From contig CAKTUI010000007.1 in assembly GCA_934621385.1 (NCBI GenBank), positions 5,266 to 69,265 on the forward strand: DNA of 64,000 nucleotides. Direction: 5' to 3'. The first letter of the stretch is position 1. The number at the start of each line of letters is the position of its first letter. Below are positions 8,573 through 18,011 of this stretch, piece after piece. The DNA comes from an uncultured Kiritimatiellota bacterium (GTDB lineage: Bacteria; Verrucomicrobiota; Kiritimatiellia; RFP12; UBA1067). A program made the translations under genes and the position numbers. The notes under the pieces are model-generated. The model was not told the origin of the DNA. It was given only the letters and a program-made list of their open reading frames with translations, and made no database searches.

Positions 8573-10661
8573 TTCTTGGCCTCCTTTCAATCCGAACCTC
8601 CACATAGCCGTCCCGCCGACCAATCGAGAGAATGAACTTCGAACGATTTGCCCGTTCCTGCATCCCCGAAAGACCGAAATGCCCGGATTCCGGACCCAGA
8701 GCATGACGTGCGTCAAACGGCTCCCCGTCATTGAGAACGGAGAGGACAAAACCTCCATCTGGCAAAGGATCGGAAACGAGTATTACATTTCTCGCTCGGC
8801 CATGCTTGACGGCATTCGTCATCGCCTCCTGCACGATTGACACGAGATCCGTCTTTTCGGTCGCCGACATCTCGGAGGGCAACCCGCGCAACTGAACCCG
8901 GACACGCAAATTGCGCATACGGCCAACCCCCTGGGCAATCGACCGCAGAAGTTCTCGCGGCGCAGATTCAATAAAGTTCTCGCTCTGTAGGTTCAGGACG
9001 GCATCCCGAACTTCACGCCGAGCAGCATCAAGCACATTCCCTGCCATTTCAAGTGCCTGATGGGTTCTCTCGCTCAGCCCAGCCGCGGATTCCTTGACAG
9101 AAAAGAGCAACAACCGAACTCCAGAGAGATGTTGCGAAATCGTATCGTGCAACTCCCCAGCCATCCGCCGACGCTCTTTTGAAATTGCAGCGGAAATGGA
9201 TTTCTGGCGATAATTTCGAATTATGAGGAGGAGTACGGCCAGAACCAAAGGAACCCAAAGCCAAAGTGCCCAGCTCTTCAGGATGCGCCCGATACGATTC
9301 GAACGATAGACGGCATCCGGCATTACCTCAATATCCGAGACACGGCGAAGGCGAAGCATCATTCCCCCAACCACAAGCCCCCGCTTCGTATTGGGCGCCC
9401 GAATCAGATTGACCTCCATGATTCCCGTCAGACGGACAATGGGACTATCCACAAACTGCCGCGTCAGTTCAGAAGGCAATTCGCCATCTATCAAAGCCGG
9501 TAGCCGATGACCACGCGCACCAACAAGCAAAGAAATTGTCGTTCGTCCACGCGCCGAACGCCCAACGGAAACGACGCGCCCTTTCAGTCGAAGAAATCTA
9601 AGGTTATAGTCGACATCGCCCGGGTCGCCCTGGTCAAGCAGATAGTCTATCTCGTCAAGCGGCGCATCCATAGGCGCAAGCGAACGACTGGGCCGACCCA
9701 AAAGACGGAATTCAGCCGAGGCCATGGCACCACAGTCATCCACGAGCGTCGGAAATCCCGTTACCTCCACATGATCGCCGACATCCGGGTAGATATCGTC
9801 ATCTTTAAAAATTCGCACGGGATACCCGCCCTGAAGAACGAAGAAGTGCTCAGACTGGCTCACGTATGTCACTACACCATCCATTCGCCGCAGATGCCCA
9901 TCAAAGCCATCCGGCGACCACATCAGGACTCCGCCTTCGCCACCCACTTCAGGAATGGGACGGACGGCATCGCCAATGACTTGTACGGCATCTGGACCAA
10001 ACACCTCAATTTCCGGGCGCAGGAATTCCGCCCGCTGGTTGTAGTTCGGCATGACGATTCCATCGACCTGGACATCGGCATCTCTCAGGCTTGAGAACTC
10101 AATGTGCAGTCCTCTCAGACGCGCCATAACACATCCATCCAAGGTTCCAATCGTCATCAGCGTCACAGGAAGGGCATCATTTCCCTCGATGCAGACCTGA
10201 CGGACAACGCCACGAATACGAACCCGACGATTATTGAAACGGCCAGACTGCAAATCCGCCAGCCGCAGAACGGGAGGATTGGGGAAGTCAGTCCATCCGA
10301 TTCGCCGAATTTCCGTTGCCGCAATTCCCGGTTCAAGCATCAACTGGCAGATATGCCCCGAAATCTCGACAACATCCCCAATGGCAAGCGTTCCCTCGCC
10401 AATGAGGCGTGCACGCGGCACATTCGGCAAATTGCCGCCAACATAAATCGCCACCCCGTTCGGATCTGCCGCATCAGCCAAGATGCACGAGTTATCCAAC
10501 CAGCTGAACGCCCCCGTCACCGCGCCGGTAACAACGCACTCCATCCGTTGCGCCGCTTCCTCACGACTCATGCGACCGATTTCGGGAACAGTCAACCCAC
10601 ACGCGGTGAGAACACCTGCGAAAGACAGAAATGCCGCGACTATCCGAAACCAACCGCCCAT
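8544..10661 (-). CDS. Membrane sensor histidine kinase (NarX/DesK-type, HisKA_3)
   Basis: A 705-residue sensor kinase. An N-terminal signal peptide or lipobox-like sequence (FAGVLTACG) leads into a large extracytoplasmic region (about 25-450) of repeated beta-rich, OB-fold-like modules (for example VQVDGIVMPNYNQRAEF and VEVTGFPTLVDD). One transmembrane helix (about 460-480, WLWVPLVLAVLLLII) precedes the HisKA_3 helix ERRRMAGELHDTISQHLSG, whose His is near 505. The HATPase domain follows (VQEAMTNAVKHGRA and GHFGLSGMQERA). The gene starts 3 bases after the glycosidase gene and overlaps the regulator gene, so glycosidase, kinase and regulator form one operon. The ligand is not known. Confidence 0.92.
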   Translation of the reverse strand: MGGWFRIVAAFLSFAGVLTACGLTVPEIGRMSREEAAQRMECVVTGAVTGAFSWLDNSCILADAADPNGVAIYVGGNLPNVPRARLIGEGTLAIGDVVEISGHICQLMLEPGIAATEIRRIGWTDFPNPPVLRLADLQSGRFNNRRVRIRGVVRQVCIEGNDALPVTLMTIGTLDGCVMARLRGLHIEFSSLRDADVQVDGIVMPNYNQRAEFLRPEIEVFGPDAVQVIGDAVRPIPEVGGEGGVLMWSPDGFDGHLRRMDGVVTYVSQSEHFFVLQGGYPVRIFKDDDIYPDVGDHVEVTGFPTLVDDCGAMASAEFRLLGRPSRSLAPMDAPLDEIDYLLDQGDPGDVDYNLRFLRLKGRVVSVGRSARGRTTISLLVGARGHRLPALIDGELPSELTRQFVDSPIVRLTGIMEVNLIRAPNTKRGLVVGGMMLRLRRVSDIEVMPDAVYRSNRIGRILKSWALWLWVPLVLAVLLLIIRNYRQKSISAAISKERRRMAGELHDTISQHLSGVRLLLFSVKESAAGLSERTHQALEMAGNVLDAARREVRDAVLNLQSENFIESAPRELLRSIAQGVGRMRNLRVRVQLRGLPSEMSATEKTDLVSIVQEAMTNAVKHGRARNVILVSDPLPDGGFVLSVLNDGEPFDARHALGPESGHFGLSGMQERANRSKFILSIGRRDGYVEVRIERRPRNEEDSRGNC

Positions 10662-10664
10662 CGG

Positions 10665-12884
10665 CTAATCTCCCAGAACATACATCATTACAGCTTCCTC
10701 CCGTGGCGAAATCTCAAGCGTAAACGAATAAGCTCCAGCCTCATAGCGGACGGGAATCTCTCGAATGGGCGTACCATCGTAACGCAAGGCTCTCAACTTC
10801 AGCCCCGGCACATCACTCTTAAACTGGAGATTGGCCTTTCCACACCGCGCCAAATAGGGCAGCATCCCATTCGAGAGAATCGCATGAAGGTGCGCAGCAT
10901 CAAACTCCATACCCGAATTATAGACATTCGTCAGATGAAAGACGAGCACTTGTCGGGACTGACGAAGTTCTGCCCCATCAAGGGATGACGCGGCAACCGT
11001 CGTGTAGGATGAGACTTTTCCAAGGAAGAGACCGCCGGCTCGGTAACCGTCGCCCTCTACCCCCTCCGGATACGCAACAATGGCTTCCGTTCGAGGGGCC
11101 GTAATCACCAACCGTCCCTTGCGATTGAGCGTAATCTCTCCCGTATCCGAAATCAGGTCGTCTGTCGTCCGATAAAGTTCCGGCAATTGGCTGACGCTCA
11201 TCCACTGATTGCCATTGAGAAGTTTCTTCGGAATGTCACATTTCTTCGCCGATGTCACGACGCGGGAATAACTGCCGCGCACGGGCTTACCCTCCTCAAC
11301 GACCTGAGAGCCAATCCGATGCAGAAAACCCTGCGTGACAAAACGATTGGGGAAGATGCCCTTACCCCACATATCGCCCATACCCGACTTTCGGACATCA
11401 TCCTTCGTCACCGCATACAAATAGGCCTCCCGTGCGGGCGAAATATCACCGCGACGAAACAGCAGAACCGTTAACCGTTCCGATATCTGGTTTAGGGGAT
11501 CGGTCGCCATGTCAAAGCTCGTCCGATTGCTCATCGGCTGTTGGCCAAGAATGTTTTTCGCGTCATGACTCCAAGCGAAGCGATAGAGCGCATCCCAATC
11601 CTGAAGTCCCGCATAAGCACCCATCGTAGGTCCCGACTCCGCCCGATACTGGTTCGGCATACAGAACTGCCACTCCGTGATGGACATGGGCTTCCCGAAG
11701 ATTCGTGTCGGTGCTTTCAGGATGGGCTCCTGATAGGCGGCATGAGGGCACTTGACATTCGAGACCTGATTCCACCAAAAGCCGCCTTCGCTGCCGTTGG
11801 GATGATCGACATATCCGTGATTGTCCACAAGCCCAAGCTCTTCACGCTCATAAGCCGAGAACTTCAGGTCCCACCAGTTTGCGCCCGACACCAGACCACG
11901 ATAGCCAATCTTGCGAAGTGCCGCGCCATATCGCCGCTGGATTGAAACGCCCGTCTCAATGAGGAAATCCATGCCAAGTTCCTCATCATCCATATCTTCC
12001 AGGACATCAAGACCAAGAATGCCATCCTTGTACTTCGCAAAGGCCTCCATAAAATGCGGATTGCCCAGCTTGGCCTTTTTGCCGCGCTCCGCCGGTCGTC
12101 CCCCGCAAATGGACATCAGCGTATCCTCATTGACGGCCACGAGGAATGCCAGTGCCGGGTCGTCCTTCCAGGCTATCCCCGTATACGGGTTAACATGGTT
12201 CAGAAGCAATTTGGCGAACTTTTCCCAGCAGGCAAAGGCATCCTCGCTCACGGGCAAGATGCCCTTCAATTGTCCAAAGTTCAGCCCGGACTTCAGCCCC
12301 GGAATTTCCCCCTTCGCCACGCGGCGCATTTGGTAAAGGTCGGTCGTCACATACAGGCCAGCCTGCTTCATCGCATGAAACATATAGTCCAACCGATCCA
12401 GCATCCTCGGGTCGATGTCATCGGACTTCCAAGCATTCCATCCGCCTTTCTGTAGGATGACATCAATGTGGTGGAATCGAACCGAGTTGTATCCCATGCG
12501 CCGAAAATGGGTGGCCAGGCGATTGCAGGCCGCATGCTCAAGTGCTTTCGCCTTTTCTGGGTCGGATTCCCCACGCGAGGCCTCTTCCAATGTATTCGCG
12601 CTAAAATTCAGATTCGCACCCACAAGGCGGACTCGGCGATGGCTCCGCTCGCCGACAAGATGCCCATTTTTATCGACGACCAGCCGCTCCAGTTCAGACG
12701 CACCGGCTTCCGCAGGTTTAATCAAATTCGAGAAGTCGAGAATGCCCCCAGCCTTAATCTCATTCCGATACGGGAAGACCGTCCATTCACTCCCATTGGT
12801 GATGGCATACTCACCCTTGACCATTCCCGTGCTCAACGCAAGAGAACAGATAACGCAAGCCCACAGCAACCAACTGCACTTCAT
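10665..12884 (-). CDS. Secreted clan GH-A (cellulase-like) glycoside hydrolase, paralogue 1
   Basis: A secreted glycosidase of TIM-barrel type (739 aa); the exact GH family and substrate cannot be assigned by eye. A signal peptide (LLWACVICSLALSTG) is followed by a catalytic barrel at about 85-520. VAVNEDTL provides the likely acid/base Glu near 255, and MSITEWQFCMPNQYRAE the likely nucleophile Glu near 395. A beta-sandwich tail follows (about 560-739). It shares long motifs with the neighbouring gene at 12972, including NHVNPYTGIAWKD and GAYAGLQDWDALYRFAWSH, so the two arose by duplication. AGGAGG lies 11 bases before the ATG. It leads the operon with the two-component system. Confidence 0.85.
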   Translation of the reverse strand: MKCSWLLWACVICSLALSTGMVKGEYAITNGSEWTVFPYRNEIKAGGILDFSNLIKPAEAGASELERLVVDKNGHLVGERSHRRVRLVGANLNFSANTLEEASRGESDPEKAKALEHAACNRLATHFRRMGYNSVRFHHIDVILQKGGWNAWKSDDIDPRMLDRLDYMFHAMKQAGLYVTTDLYQMRRVAKGEIPGLKSGLNFGQLKGILPVSEDAFACWEKFAKLLLNHVNPYTGIAWKDDPALAFLVAVNEDTLMSICGGRPAERGKKAKLGNPHFMEAFAKYKDGILGLDVLEDMDDEELGMDFLIETGVSIQRRYGAALRKIGYRGLVSGANWWDLKFSAYEREELGLVDNHGYVDHPNGSEGGFWWNQVSNVKCPHAAYQEPILKAPTRIFGKPMSITEWQFCMPNQYRAESGPTMGAYAGLQDWDALYRFAWSHDAKNILGQQPMSNRTSFDMATDPLNQISERLTVLLFRRGDISPAREAYLYAVTKDDVRKSGMGDMWGKGIFPNRFVTQGFLHRIGSQVVEEGKPVRGSYSRVVTSAKKCDIPKKLLNGNQWMSVSQLPELYRTTDDLISDTGEITLNRKGRLVITAPRTEAIVAYPEGVEGDGYRAGGLFLGKVSSYTTVAASSLDGAELRQSRQVLVFHLTNVYNSGMEFDAAHLHAILSNGMLPYLARCGKANLQFKSDVPGLKLRALRYDGTPIREIPVRYEAGAYSFTLEISPREEAVMMYVLGD

Positions 12885-12911
12885 CTGAACAGACTCCTCC
12901 TGTCAAAAGTC

Positions 12912-12948
12912 CTCATGCGCCCATTATACCATATAATGGACGCATGAG
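12912..12948. promoter_or_regulatory. 37-bp near-perfect palindrome containing the promoter of the 10665-12884 glycosidase operon
   Basis: Two 17-base arms (12912-12928 and 12932-12948) are complementary at 16 of 17 positions around the 3-base centre CCA. The minus-strand TGGTATAAT promoter element (12923-12931) sits in the middle, and a TATAAT hexamer also occurs on the other strand. Position and symmetry fit an operator over the promoter. It could instead act as a terminator hairpin for the gene ending at 12972. Confidence 0.6.
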
Positions 12949-12971
12949 TATTACGCATTCACGCGCTCACC

Positions 12972-15743
12972 TTACTTCGCAAGTTCATACATCATCGTTG
13001 GTCGATTCGCTCCCTCGCCAACCGTGACCTTGGCCGTAAAGACATAAGCCCCGTCCGTATAGGTCGCTTGGACCTTGCGAAGGCGCGAACCATCCGAGGC
13101 GAGTGCCCAGACGGTCAGACCGCGGGTCTCATTGCGGAGTGAGACCTTCGCCTCGCCCACACGGGCAAGATACGGTAACTTGCCCCATTTCTTCAAATCG
13201 CGCATGTTCTTGTCGTCGAACTGCGCCTCCGTATTCTGAACATCGGTCAAATGCAGAATCAGGATGCGGCTGGACTTCTCAAGGCTCTTTCCATCCATTG
13301 CCGAAGCTGAAACGGAGCAGAAAGTCGTCATATCCGAGACAGCAAGCGGACCCGCCGACAAATCGCCCTCGTCAAATGCACAGACGGCCGCCGTACGCGA
13401 TGTCGCAATGGCAAGTCGCCCGACGCGGGAGTCGATTGAAATCTCCCCCGTGTCCGAAACGCCCTTTCCTGGATACTTCGGGATTGACTTCTGCGTCGCA
13501 CGCTCATAGACTGCGTCACACGGCAACGCACACTTTCCTCCCTTGTCCGCGACGAAGGACCCGACTCTCGATGTGTAGGCCAACTGCGTAAACGGATGAG
13601 GGAAAAGTCCCTTCGCCCACATATCGCCAAGACCGCGCTCGGTCGATTCCTCCATTGTCACGCCATAGGCATAAGCCTTCTCTGCCCGCTTCACATCCCC
13701 GCGTCCGAAGAGGAGAACAATCTGCCGCTCGGTCATCTGCGAAAGCGGATCCGTGACCACATCAAATCCATTGGCCGCCCCCTGCGTAAACATATTCGGC
13801 CGCCAATGGCTCCAGGCAAATCGATAGAGCCCATCCCAATCCTGAAGGGCCGCGTATGCACCCATCATCAGGCCACCCTCGGCGCGAAACTTGTTCGGCA
13901 TGCAGTAGTTATATTCCGTCACCGTAAAGGGCTTGCCAAAAACACGCGTCGGAGCCATCATAATCGGGGTCGCGTATGTTGGATGCCCAACCTTGATGTT
14001 CCCCGTCTGGTTGATGTGAAACGGAAGTTTCTGATAACTCGGTTGCGGATGATCACCATACTGGTGGTTATCCACGACGTCCAACGCCTCGCGCTCAAAG
14101 GTCTGCGCCATCGTATCCCACCAGTTGCCGCCCGAAATCAGCGTCTTCACACCGGCTTCACGAAGACGGCGGCCCATTCGACGATTCGCCTCGGCCTTGA
14201 CTTCATGGAGGAACTGTGCGAACTCCTTCCGATTGCCTATGTCCTTCTTTCCGTATGTCGGGAAGCCCTTCGTCTTCGCCCATTCATTGTATTTCGCGAC
14301 ATACATATCCGCCGCGCCCCACCAGACGGAAGCAATCGAGTCCTCATTCATCAGTGTCGCAAAGACGATTTGCGGCTCATCTTTCCACGCAATCCCCGTA
14401 TAGGGATTCACGTGGTTAAAAAGTTCCATTGCCCGATTGAACCAGGCATCCTCCGCTGGACGATGAATCGGCACGACGGCCTTAATCGTATTGGAGTTGA
14501 GCGGCTTGTCAAAGCCCTCGCAACTGCCGAGACTGCCCATCGCATACAGGTCGAATGTCAGATAAATTCCCGCCTTCTTGCACTCAGCCATCAGATAATC
14601 GAGCTGATCAAGTTTCTTGGCCGAGATTTTAGGCAGCGTCTTGCGCCCCCAAAGGTTATTCCACTCATCCTCCGTAATCGTCACGTCAATGTGATGGAGG
14701 CGCATCGTATTCCAGCCGCGCATCTTGAAGTCACGAACCACCTTGGCGACCTCTTCCCTGGACAGGAAGTTCGCGTCAAAGCACAGGTTCGCCCCGACAA
14801 GCCGAAGCCGACGGTCGGGAGCGCGCTCGAATGTAAAGTGCCCATCTGGGGCAACGCGAACAAATCCGTACTTACCTGCCGGAGAATCCGACGAGAGGAT
14901 ATCCGTGAAATCAAGAATCGTCCCAGGCTTGATTTCGTTCGTGTAAGGAAACGGCACCCAGTCCTCATTGGCCACCAACTTGAACGGCGGCGGCGGAATC
15001 GACAGGTTGACCAATCCCTTGCCCCGCTTCAGCGAATCCGCAAACGCACCCGAAACGACGAATTCAATCGTCGAGGACTTCGCCGTTTTGCACTCGGGGA
15101 ACTCCAGACGAAGTTCGAATCGTTGCGTCTTGTCCTTACGCGCATCCATAAAGACGGCGTTACCCTTCAGGACATTCAAGCGGAGTTTCTTCGTTCCATC
15201 CTTGGAGACAACCTCAATAGAACGCTTGTCACTTCCGATGCCGATAAACTCCTGTCCATAGGCCTCGGGGAGAACCGTCGTCCCGGACTTGCCGCCAACG
15301 AAATCGTTCGCCGCGAGTGGGAACATCGCATAGGCCCGCTGAAGGCCCATCGCCTTGCCCTCGACGGACGAAATCGTCCAACGCACATGGACTTTTGCCG
15401 CGCCGCCCTCGCTCACATCGAAGAATTCCTCGCGGATGGCGAGTCCGCTTGGACCCGCCCAAATCTTGCCCGTAAACAGCAGACCCTTGCCCAGTTCGGG
15501 ATCTTCAATCGCCTCCTTGCGGTGCTCCTTCGCCGCGTAGTCCTGTGCCGTGAACTGCCACGAGGGGCCAAACGCAATGAAGTTAACGAACCCCCAGTTG
15601 GACTTCGTATCCATCCGGCAAATGCCATCCACATTCAGAAGACCGCGCCAATCCACATTCAGATTCGCCGCCGTCTCGGCCTGCACCAGCAACGACAAAA
15701 GCGCCGCCACGCAGAACCCTATCAGTGCCTTTCCTAACCTCAT
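12972..15743 (-). CDS. Secreted clan GH-A (cellulase-like) glycoside hydrolase, paralogue 2
   Basis: A 923-residue secreted glycosidase. A signal peptide (ALIGFCVAALLSLLVQA) is followed by an N-terminal beta-sandwich (about 25-290, absent from its paralogue). A TIM-barrel region comes next, with RLRLVGANLCFDANFLS and the likely acid/base in FATLMNEDS near 480; the likely nucleophile is in FTVTEYNYCMPNKFRAEG near 620. A beta-rich tail closes the protein. The start at 15743 (AAGAGG upstream) is preferred over a 31-codon extension that has no signal peptide and would overlap the promoter at 15820. The substrate cannot be told from sequence alone. It is transcribed separately from its paralogue, whose palindromic promoter lies just downstream. 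Confidence 0.85.
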   Translation of the reverse strand: MRLGKALIGFCVAALLSLLVQAETAANLNVDWRGLLNVDGICRMDTKSNWGFVNFIAFGPSWQFTAQDYAAKEHRKEAIEDPELGKGLLFTGKIWAGPSGLAIREEFFDVSEGGAAKVHVRWTISSVEGKAMGLQRAYAMFPLAANDFVGGKSGTTVLPEAYGQEFIGIGSDKRSIEVVSKDGTKKLRLNVLKGNAVFMDARKDKTQRFELRLEFPECKTAKSSTIEFVVSGAFADSLKRGKGLVNLSIPPPPFKLVANEDWVPFPYTNEIKPGTILDFTDILSSDSPAGKYGFVRVAPDGHFTFERAPDRRLRLVGANLCFDANFLSREEVAKVVRDFKMRGWNTMRLHHIDVTITEDEWNNLWGRKTLPKISAKKLDQLDYLMAECKKAGIYLTFDLYAMGSLGSCEGFDKPLNSNTIKAVVPIHRPAEDAWFNRAMELFNHVNPYTGIAWKDEPQIVFATLMNEDSIASVWWGAADMYVAKYNEWAKTKGFPTYGKKDIGNRKEFAQFLHEVKAEANRRMGRRLREAGVKTLISGGNWWDTMAQTFEREALDVVDNHQYGDHPQPSYQKLPFHINQTGNIKVGHPTYATPIMMAPTRVFGKPFTVTEYNYCMPNKFRAEGGLMMGAYAALQDWDGLYRFAWSHWRPNMFTQGAANGFDVVTDPLSQMTERQIVLLFGRGDVKRAEKAYAYGVTMEESTERGLGDMWAKGLFPHPFTQLAYTSRVGSFVADKGGKCALPCDAVYERATQKSIPKYPGKGVSDTGEISIDSRVGRLAIATSRTAAVCAFDEGDLSAGPLAVSDMTTFCSVSASAMDGKSLEKSSRILILHLTDVQNTEAQFDDKNMRDLKKWGKLPYLARVGEAKVSLRNETRGLTVWALASDGSRLRKVQATYTDGAYVFTAKVTVGEGANRPTMMYELAK

Positions 15744-15819
15744 CTCTATACCTCTTTTGATGACAAATCCACGATGCTGAACAGACAGAATCCAGCGACA
15801 CTCGTGAATTGATGGCAGG

Positions 15820-15828
15820 ATTATAACA
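15820..15828 (-). promoter_or_regulatory. Extended -10 promoter of the 12972-15743 glycosidase gene
   Basis: TGTTATAAT on the minus strand. The leader to the ATG at 15743 would be about 70 bases and includes an AAGAGG ribosome binding site. Confidence 0.5.
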
Positions 15829-15887
15829 AAGCCCAAACTGCCGCGCCCTACCCAAAAGGGTAGTATCCTGAAAATTCTCCTACTTTT

Positions 15888-16247
15888 CTATGCGAGCTTC
15901 AGCCCGACCCAAACCGCCAGAAGCCCCGCCAGGACGGAAACGACGACATAACAGCAGCACAACCCGAACTGACCCCGCTGCAAAAAGGTCATCGCCTCAT
16001 TCGAAAAAGTCGAGAATGTCGTAAAGCCACCGCAGAAACCAACAACGGCAAAAAGCCGAACGGCGGCAGACGCACTCCCCGACCACTTCGCAAGAAATCC
16101 ACCCAAAAGACCAATCAGCAACGAACCCGCGACATTGACACCCAACGTCCCCCACGGGAACAAACCCTGTCCATTCAGTGCCCGCGAAACCACAAAGCGG
16201 CAAACGCCGCCCAGGGCACTGCCAAGCGCAACATAGAGAACCGCCAT
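15888..16247 (-). CDS. crcB: CrcB/Fluc fluoride ion channel
   Basis: A small four-helix membrane protein (119 aa) that exports fluoride as a dual-topology dimer. The family signature GFCGGFTTFSTFS is present at 70-82, and GVNVAGSLLIGLLGG with its pore Asn at 37-51. Length is normal for the family. The gene starts 17 bases after the FAD oxidoreductase gene and is the last of the gyrA operon. Only one copy is visible, which suits a homodimer. No fluoride riboswitch is recognisable in the short upstream gap. Confidence 0.94.
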   Translation of the reverse strand: MAVLYVALGSALGGVCRFVVSRALNGQGLFPWGTLGVNVAGSLLIGLLGGFLAKWSGSASAAVRLFAVVGFCGGFTTFSTFSNEAMTFLQRGQFGLCCCYVVVSVLAGLLAVWVGLKLA

Positions 16248-16264
16248 CTTTCGCCAATGTTCGC

Positions 16265-17974
16265 TCAGGGAAGCGAAAGAACCTGACCATCCGCCAGTAG
16301 CCGCGCCCGAAGGGTCGGATAGTCCACGTCCTGGACGGCTACATTCCCCTTCGCCGCGAGGACGGCCGCCGTCCCTGCGACCTGTCCCAGCGAGAAGAAG
16401 ACCGGCTCCATGCGAATCGACCCAAAGGCCATGTGAGACGAGGAGACGCACACGGGAACCAGCAAGTTGGCGCATTCGCCCTTCTTCGGCGTAAGGCACC
16501 CGTAATCAAGCGGATAAGGCTTGCCACCCGTCCTCCAGTCCTCGATATTCCCCTCGTTCCGCACAAAGCCCTTGCTGTCGACATAGCGGCGGACATTGTG
16601 CGAATCCATCCCATAGGCCGCCATAGCAACGGGCCGTTTCGTCGCACGCGCCCGCGTCACGTCGTGTTCCGTCTCCACGTAGTCGCCAATCATCCGCCGC
16701 GCCTCGCGCACATAAAGCTGACTCTGCCACCCGTCACCCAGTCCGTCCGTGAACTCGTCACGGCAGGTTCCCCATTGCGCCACACGGTTGCGAATCGGGT
16801 CCGGCACACGCGGATTGTTCGCCAGCGTCCACATCAGGCCCTTCTGGTAATCGAGGTGTGCCTTCAGAATAACCTCACGCTCCTCATAACTCGCCTCGGG
16901 CCACGCCCAGTTCTGCCCGATGAAGTCCGTCGAAAAGCCTGTCCGATTGTTGGTGTCGGTCTTGCGGTTGGGCATCATGGAATTGATCCAGGGCATATAG
17001 TTCCAGAACGACTGCTCGTTCTTGACGAATGTCTTGGCGGGAATCGCCTCAAGATTGCGAAGCAGAAGTTCATAGTTCCTCTCGTCGTAATTCGCGGGTT
17101 TCTCAAACGGAATGCGGTTCTCGGGCACATCCGTCAGGCACATGCGGAAGCAATAGGCCTGCACACGCCGATCCCCTGTTCCGTCCGGCTCGTCCGTATC
17201 CTTCTCAACAAACGGCAGAAGCCCACTCGTCGGGTCGCCCGGCTTGACATAGGCAGAAATGTCGCGATTGAACTGATGCCCAACGGCGAGCTTGCGCTGG
17301 ATGCCGCTAATCGTCTCGCCATAGACCGAGTTGTCCTCACGCCCGACAAAATAGCTGACACCCGCCGCCGCCATCAGGTCACCCTCGTAAGTTGCATCGA
17401 TGAAGACATCGCCCTCGAAAACCTTGCCGGACAGCGTTCGAATCGCACAGATGCGCCCATTCTCGACCGTCACGCCGCCCGTGCCGCGATCCAAACGCTC
17501 GCCGCGCACAATTTCAAGCGCATCACGCTTCTCCCAGCCCTCAAGAATCTTCAGCGCGGCGGATGGCTCGAACGTCCACATCGAGTCACTCCCCTTCGTT
17601 CCAAAGCATTGCCCATCGGGCGAATAGTCCGAGACCTTCTGATACTTCCAGTTCGCCTCATTATGGTAGTACTTCGCGACATCCTTGTAGAACTCAAGGG
17701 CAATGCCACCAAATGCCGCCTTGTTGCCGATGTCGGTCTGTCCAAGCCCACCCGTCGTCAAGCCACCAATGCGCGTTTCGGGCGACACAATCAGGCACGA
17801 CGTGCCCATACGCCGGGCTTGAACGGCTGCGGAAATGGCCGCTGGCGAACTCCCGTAGATGATGACGGTACGCCGTTCAACCTGTGCTCGCACCGACGGA
17901 GACTCGGAACGACCGTCCGCAAACCCAGCCAGCACGAAGAGAAGCGCGGTGGACAGGAGAATAAGTTTCTTCAT
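16265..17974 (-). CDS. Secreted FAD-dependent oxidoreductase (PF12831 type)
   Basis: A 569-residue putative flavoprotein with an N-terminal signal peptide (LILLSTALLFVLAGFA). The dinucleotide-binding start is IIYGSSPAAISAAVQARRMG, with Ser and Pro inside the usual GxGxxG. ETRIGGLTTGGLGQTD follows, typical of the FAD_oxidored family common in Planctomycetes and Verrucomicrobia. VFIDATYEGDLMAAAG and a C-terminal FSLGQVAGTAAVLAAKGNVA segment complete the fold. The ATG at 17974 has GAAAGGAA upstream and begins the signal peptide, so a longer reading is rejected. The substrate is unknown. It lies 37 bases after nadA in the same operon. Confidence 0.87.
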   Translation of the reverse strand: MKKLILLSTALLFVLAGFADGRSESPSVRAQVERRTVIIYGSSPAAISAAVQARRMGTSCLIVSPETRIGGLTTGGLGQTDIGNKAAFGGIALEFYKDVAKYYHNEANWKYQKVSDYSPDGQCFGTKGSDSMWTFEPSAALKILEGWEKRDALEIVRGERLDRGTGGVTVENGRICAIRTLSGKVFEGDVFIDATYEGDLMAAAGVSYFVGREDNSVYGETISGIQRKLAVGHQFNRDISAYVKPGDPTSGLLPFVEKDTDEPDGTGDRRVQAYCFRMCLTDVPENRIPFEKPANYDERNYELLLRNLEAIPAKTFVKNEQSFWNYMPWINSMMPNRKTDTNNRTGFSTDFIGQNWAWPEASYEEREVILKAHLDYQKGLMWTLANNPRVPDPIRNRVAQWGTCRDEFTDGLGDGWQSQLYVREARRMIGDYVETEHDVTRARATKRPVAMAAYGMDSHNVRRYVDSKGFVRNEGNIEDWRTGGKPYPLDYGCLTPKKGECANLLVPVCVSSSHMAFGSIRMEPVFFSLGQVAGTAAVLAAKGNVAVQDVDYPTLRARLLADGQVLSLP

Positions 17975-18011
17975 CACTCGTATTCCTTTCAGTTGGGTGG
18001 CAAATGCCGTC

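Noticed and set aside
13596..15737. Plus-strand open frame of 713 codons opposite the 12972-15743 glycosidase
   Set aside because: It is antisense to a real gene and its translation has no recognisable domain or ribosome binding site.
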